Positions 63,169 through 64,000 of a stretch of DNA of 64,000 bases are shown piece by piece (the first letter of the stretch is position 1; each line of letters begins with the position of its first letter). The notes beneath the pieces are model-generated. The model was given only the letters and a program-made list of their open reading frames with translations. It ran no database searches and was not told the DNA's origin. The stretch is from Pectinatus haikarae (GTDB lineage: Bacteria; Bacillota; Negativicutes; Selenomonadales; Selenomonadaceae). Position numbers and translations under genes: made by a program. The stretch covers positions 62,001 to 126,000 of the forward strand of contig NZ_WIQM01000004.1 of assembly GCF_015732185.1 (NCBI RefSeq), read 5' to 3'.

Positions 63169-64000
63169 TTGAATAGAAAAAAGGGTCGTTTGTTAGCCTG
63201 TGCTTTGGCAGTAGCCGTTACTAATTTTGCTTTTGTAAAAGCACCTGTTGTATATGCGCAGGATGATGGTGAAGTCTATACAACCGCTGATGAAGGTACG
63301 ACGAGCGGACAGCAATTGGCAGTAACTGATAGAGCAGAAACAAGTCAGGATACTGGAGCTTCTCCGACAGCAGATGAAGAAACGCTTCATTCTGAGGCGC
63401 CGTCTGGAGCGGAAAGCAGTAATAAAATAAAACCTATTGATATTTGGAAGCAGCAGCGTCCTTCCGAAGACGATCTGACAAAAACAGAAAATCAATATGA
63501 CGGGCAAATTGTGGTCAGTGTTGATGTAACAGGTTTGGAAACATTACCGGCATCAACTGTATCAAATGTTGTGAAAATAAAAGCGGGCGATACCTTTAAG
63601 GGCAGCAATGTAGAAGCAGATCGTCAGGCTATTTATGAAACGGGATTATTTTATGATAATTTTCCTACATATGAAGTAGTGCCTGAAGGAGTAAAAATAA
63701 CATACCACGTTATGGAAAATCCCGTTCTTCATAAAGTGAACATATCCGGCAACAAAGAACTTCCCGAGGATAAAATAAGATCTATGCTGACTGTGAAAGA
63801 AGGGGAGCTTTTAAACAGCAAAACGCTGAGCGATGATATAGCCAATATAGAAGCAGCATATAGAAAAGAAGGATATATTCTTGCGAAGATCGATGACATG
63901 TCAATAAATGAAGATGGCGTATTGAATCTGAAATTTAATGAAGGTGTGCTTGAGGGATATTCTGTAAAGGGCAATGATAAGACAAAGGAAAAAGTCATAA
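63169..64000 (+). CDS. bamA: BamA/Omp85 outer-membrane assembly factor (partial)
   Basis: Open to the window end. The TTG at 63169 follows AGGAGGTAA. Signal peptide MNRKKGRLLACALAVAVTNF ends near YAQD; next is an acidic, Ser/Thr-rich linker of about 75 residues, then POTRA domains: GQIVVSVDVTGLETLPASTV, AIYETGLFYDNF, and HKVNISGNKELPEDKI with YRKEGYILAKI. The barrel lies beyond the window. It inserts beta-barrel proteins, probably including TolC and the MlaD tail. Confidence 0.93.
   Translation, partial: MNRKKGRLLACALAVAVTNFAFVKAPVVYAQDDGEVYTTADEGTTSGQQLAVTDRAETSQDTGASPTADEETLHSEAPSGAESSNKIKPIDIWKQQRPSEDDLTKTENQYDGQIVVSVDVTGLETLPASTVSNVVKIKAGDTFKGSNVEADRQAIYETGLFYDNFPTYEVVPEGVKITYHVMENPVLHKVNISGNKELPEDKIRSMLTVKEGELLNSKTLSDDIANIEAAYRKEGYILAKIDDMSINEDGVLNLKFNEGVLEGYSVKGNDKTKEKVI

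Overview
The window looks like a chromosome segment of a motile diderm Firmicute of the class Negativicutes (Selenomonadales; a Pectinatus-like genus is my guess and is not proven). Firmicute-type gene neighbourhoods (an Mbl-like actin next to two flagellar rod genes, csoR, Gram-positive style ribosome binding sites) lie beside outer-membrane machinery (FlgH/FlgI rings, MlaEFD, TolC, TamB, BamA). Base composition is AT-rich throughout.

Region 1, about 1-26,770, is most of an integrated HK97-like siphophage; its left end is outside the window. The leftward late genes, read from 9.6 kb down to 1, are HNH nuclease, TerS, TerL, portal, ClpP-type prohead protease, HK97 capsid, connectors, gp10-like protein, tail terminator, tail tube, the tail chaperone pair with a programmed -1 frameshift, and the start of the tape measure. 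The segment 10.6-16.3 kb holds a late regulator, RecU-like resolvase, a DUF3102 protein, PcfJ-like protein, an AcrIIA9/PcfK-like protein and a HUH rolling-circle-type Rep. Upstream of the Rep lies a compact control region with an apparent antisense RNA and an attenuator-like hairpin. The segment 16.7-20.5 kb is an early region in which rightward genes (two DUF2441 paralogues and a 56-residue ORF) interrupt the leftward early genes. Each has the same palindromic promoter and meets a small leftward gene tail to tail. The immunity switch is at 20.2-20.9 kb, with divergent Cro-like and CI-like genes and five operator half-sites. It is followed rightward by KilA-N, a candidate structured RNA, ImmA/IrrE protease, three secreted cargo proteins, two small proteins and a tyrosine integrase with att-like repeats.

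Region 2, 26.9-42.6 kb, is host housekeeping DNA, mostly on the minus strand: a CPC-type P1B metal ATPase with CsoR and its operators, rplM-rpsI, the oxidative pentose phosphate pair (6-phosphogluconolactonase and Zwf), a complete F1Fo ATP synthase operon (I-B-E-F-H-A-G-D-C), a membrane protein and an MscS-like channel, then a rightward GNAT acetyltransferase.

Region 3, 42.8-64.0 kb, is rightward: mbl-like gene, flgF/flhO, flgG/flhP, flgA, flgH, flgI and a FlgJ rod-binding protein; then envelope genes (AMIN-NAGPA protein, periplasmic lipoyl-like protein, S55 peptidase); then the outer-membrane cluster mlaE-mlaF-mlaD-tolC-tamB, a small sigma factor, a single-pass membrane protein and the start of bamA, cut by the window end. 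MlaD carries a long C-terminal extension that looks like a beta-barrel and ends in Phe.

Strongest candidates for something undescribed: (1) the three convergent cassettes with palindromic extended -10 promoters around DUF2441 genes; (2) the antisense-RNA/attenuator layout in front of a HUH Rep in a dsDNA prophage; (3) the structured RNA between kilA-N and immA. No tRNA, rRNA, CRISPR array or insertion sequence was recognised.
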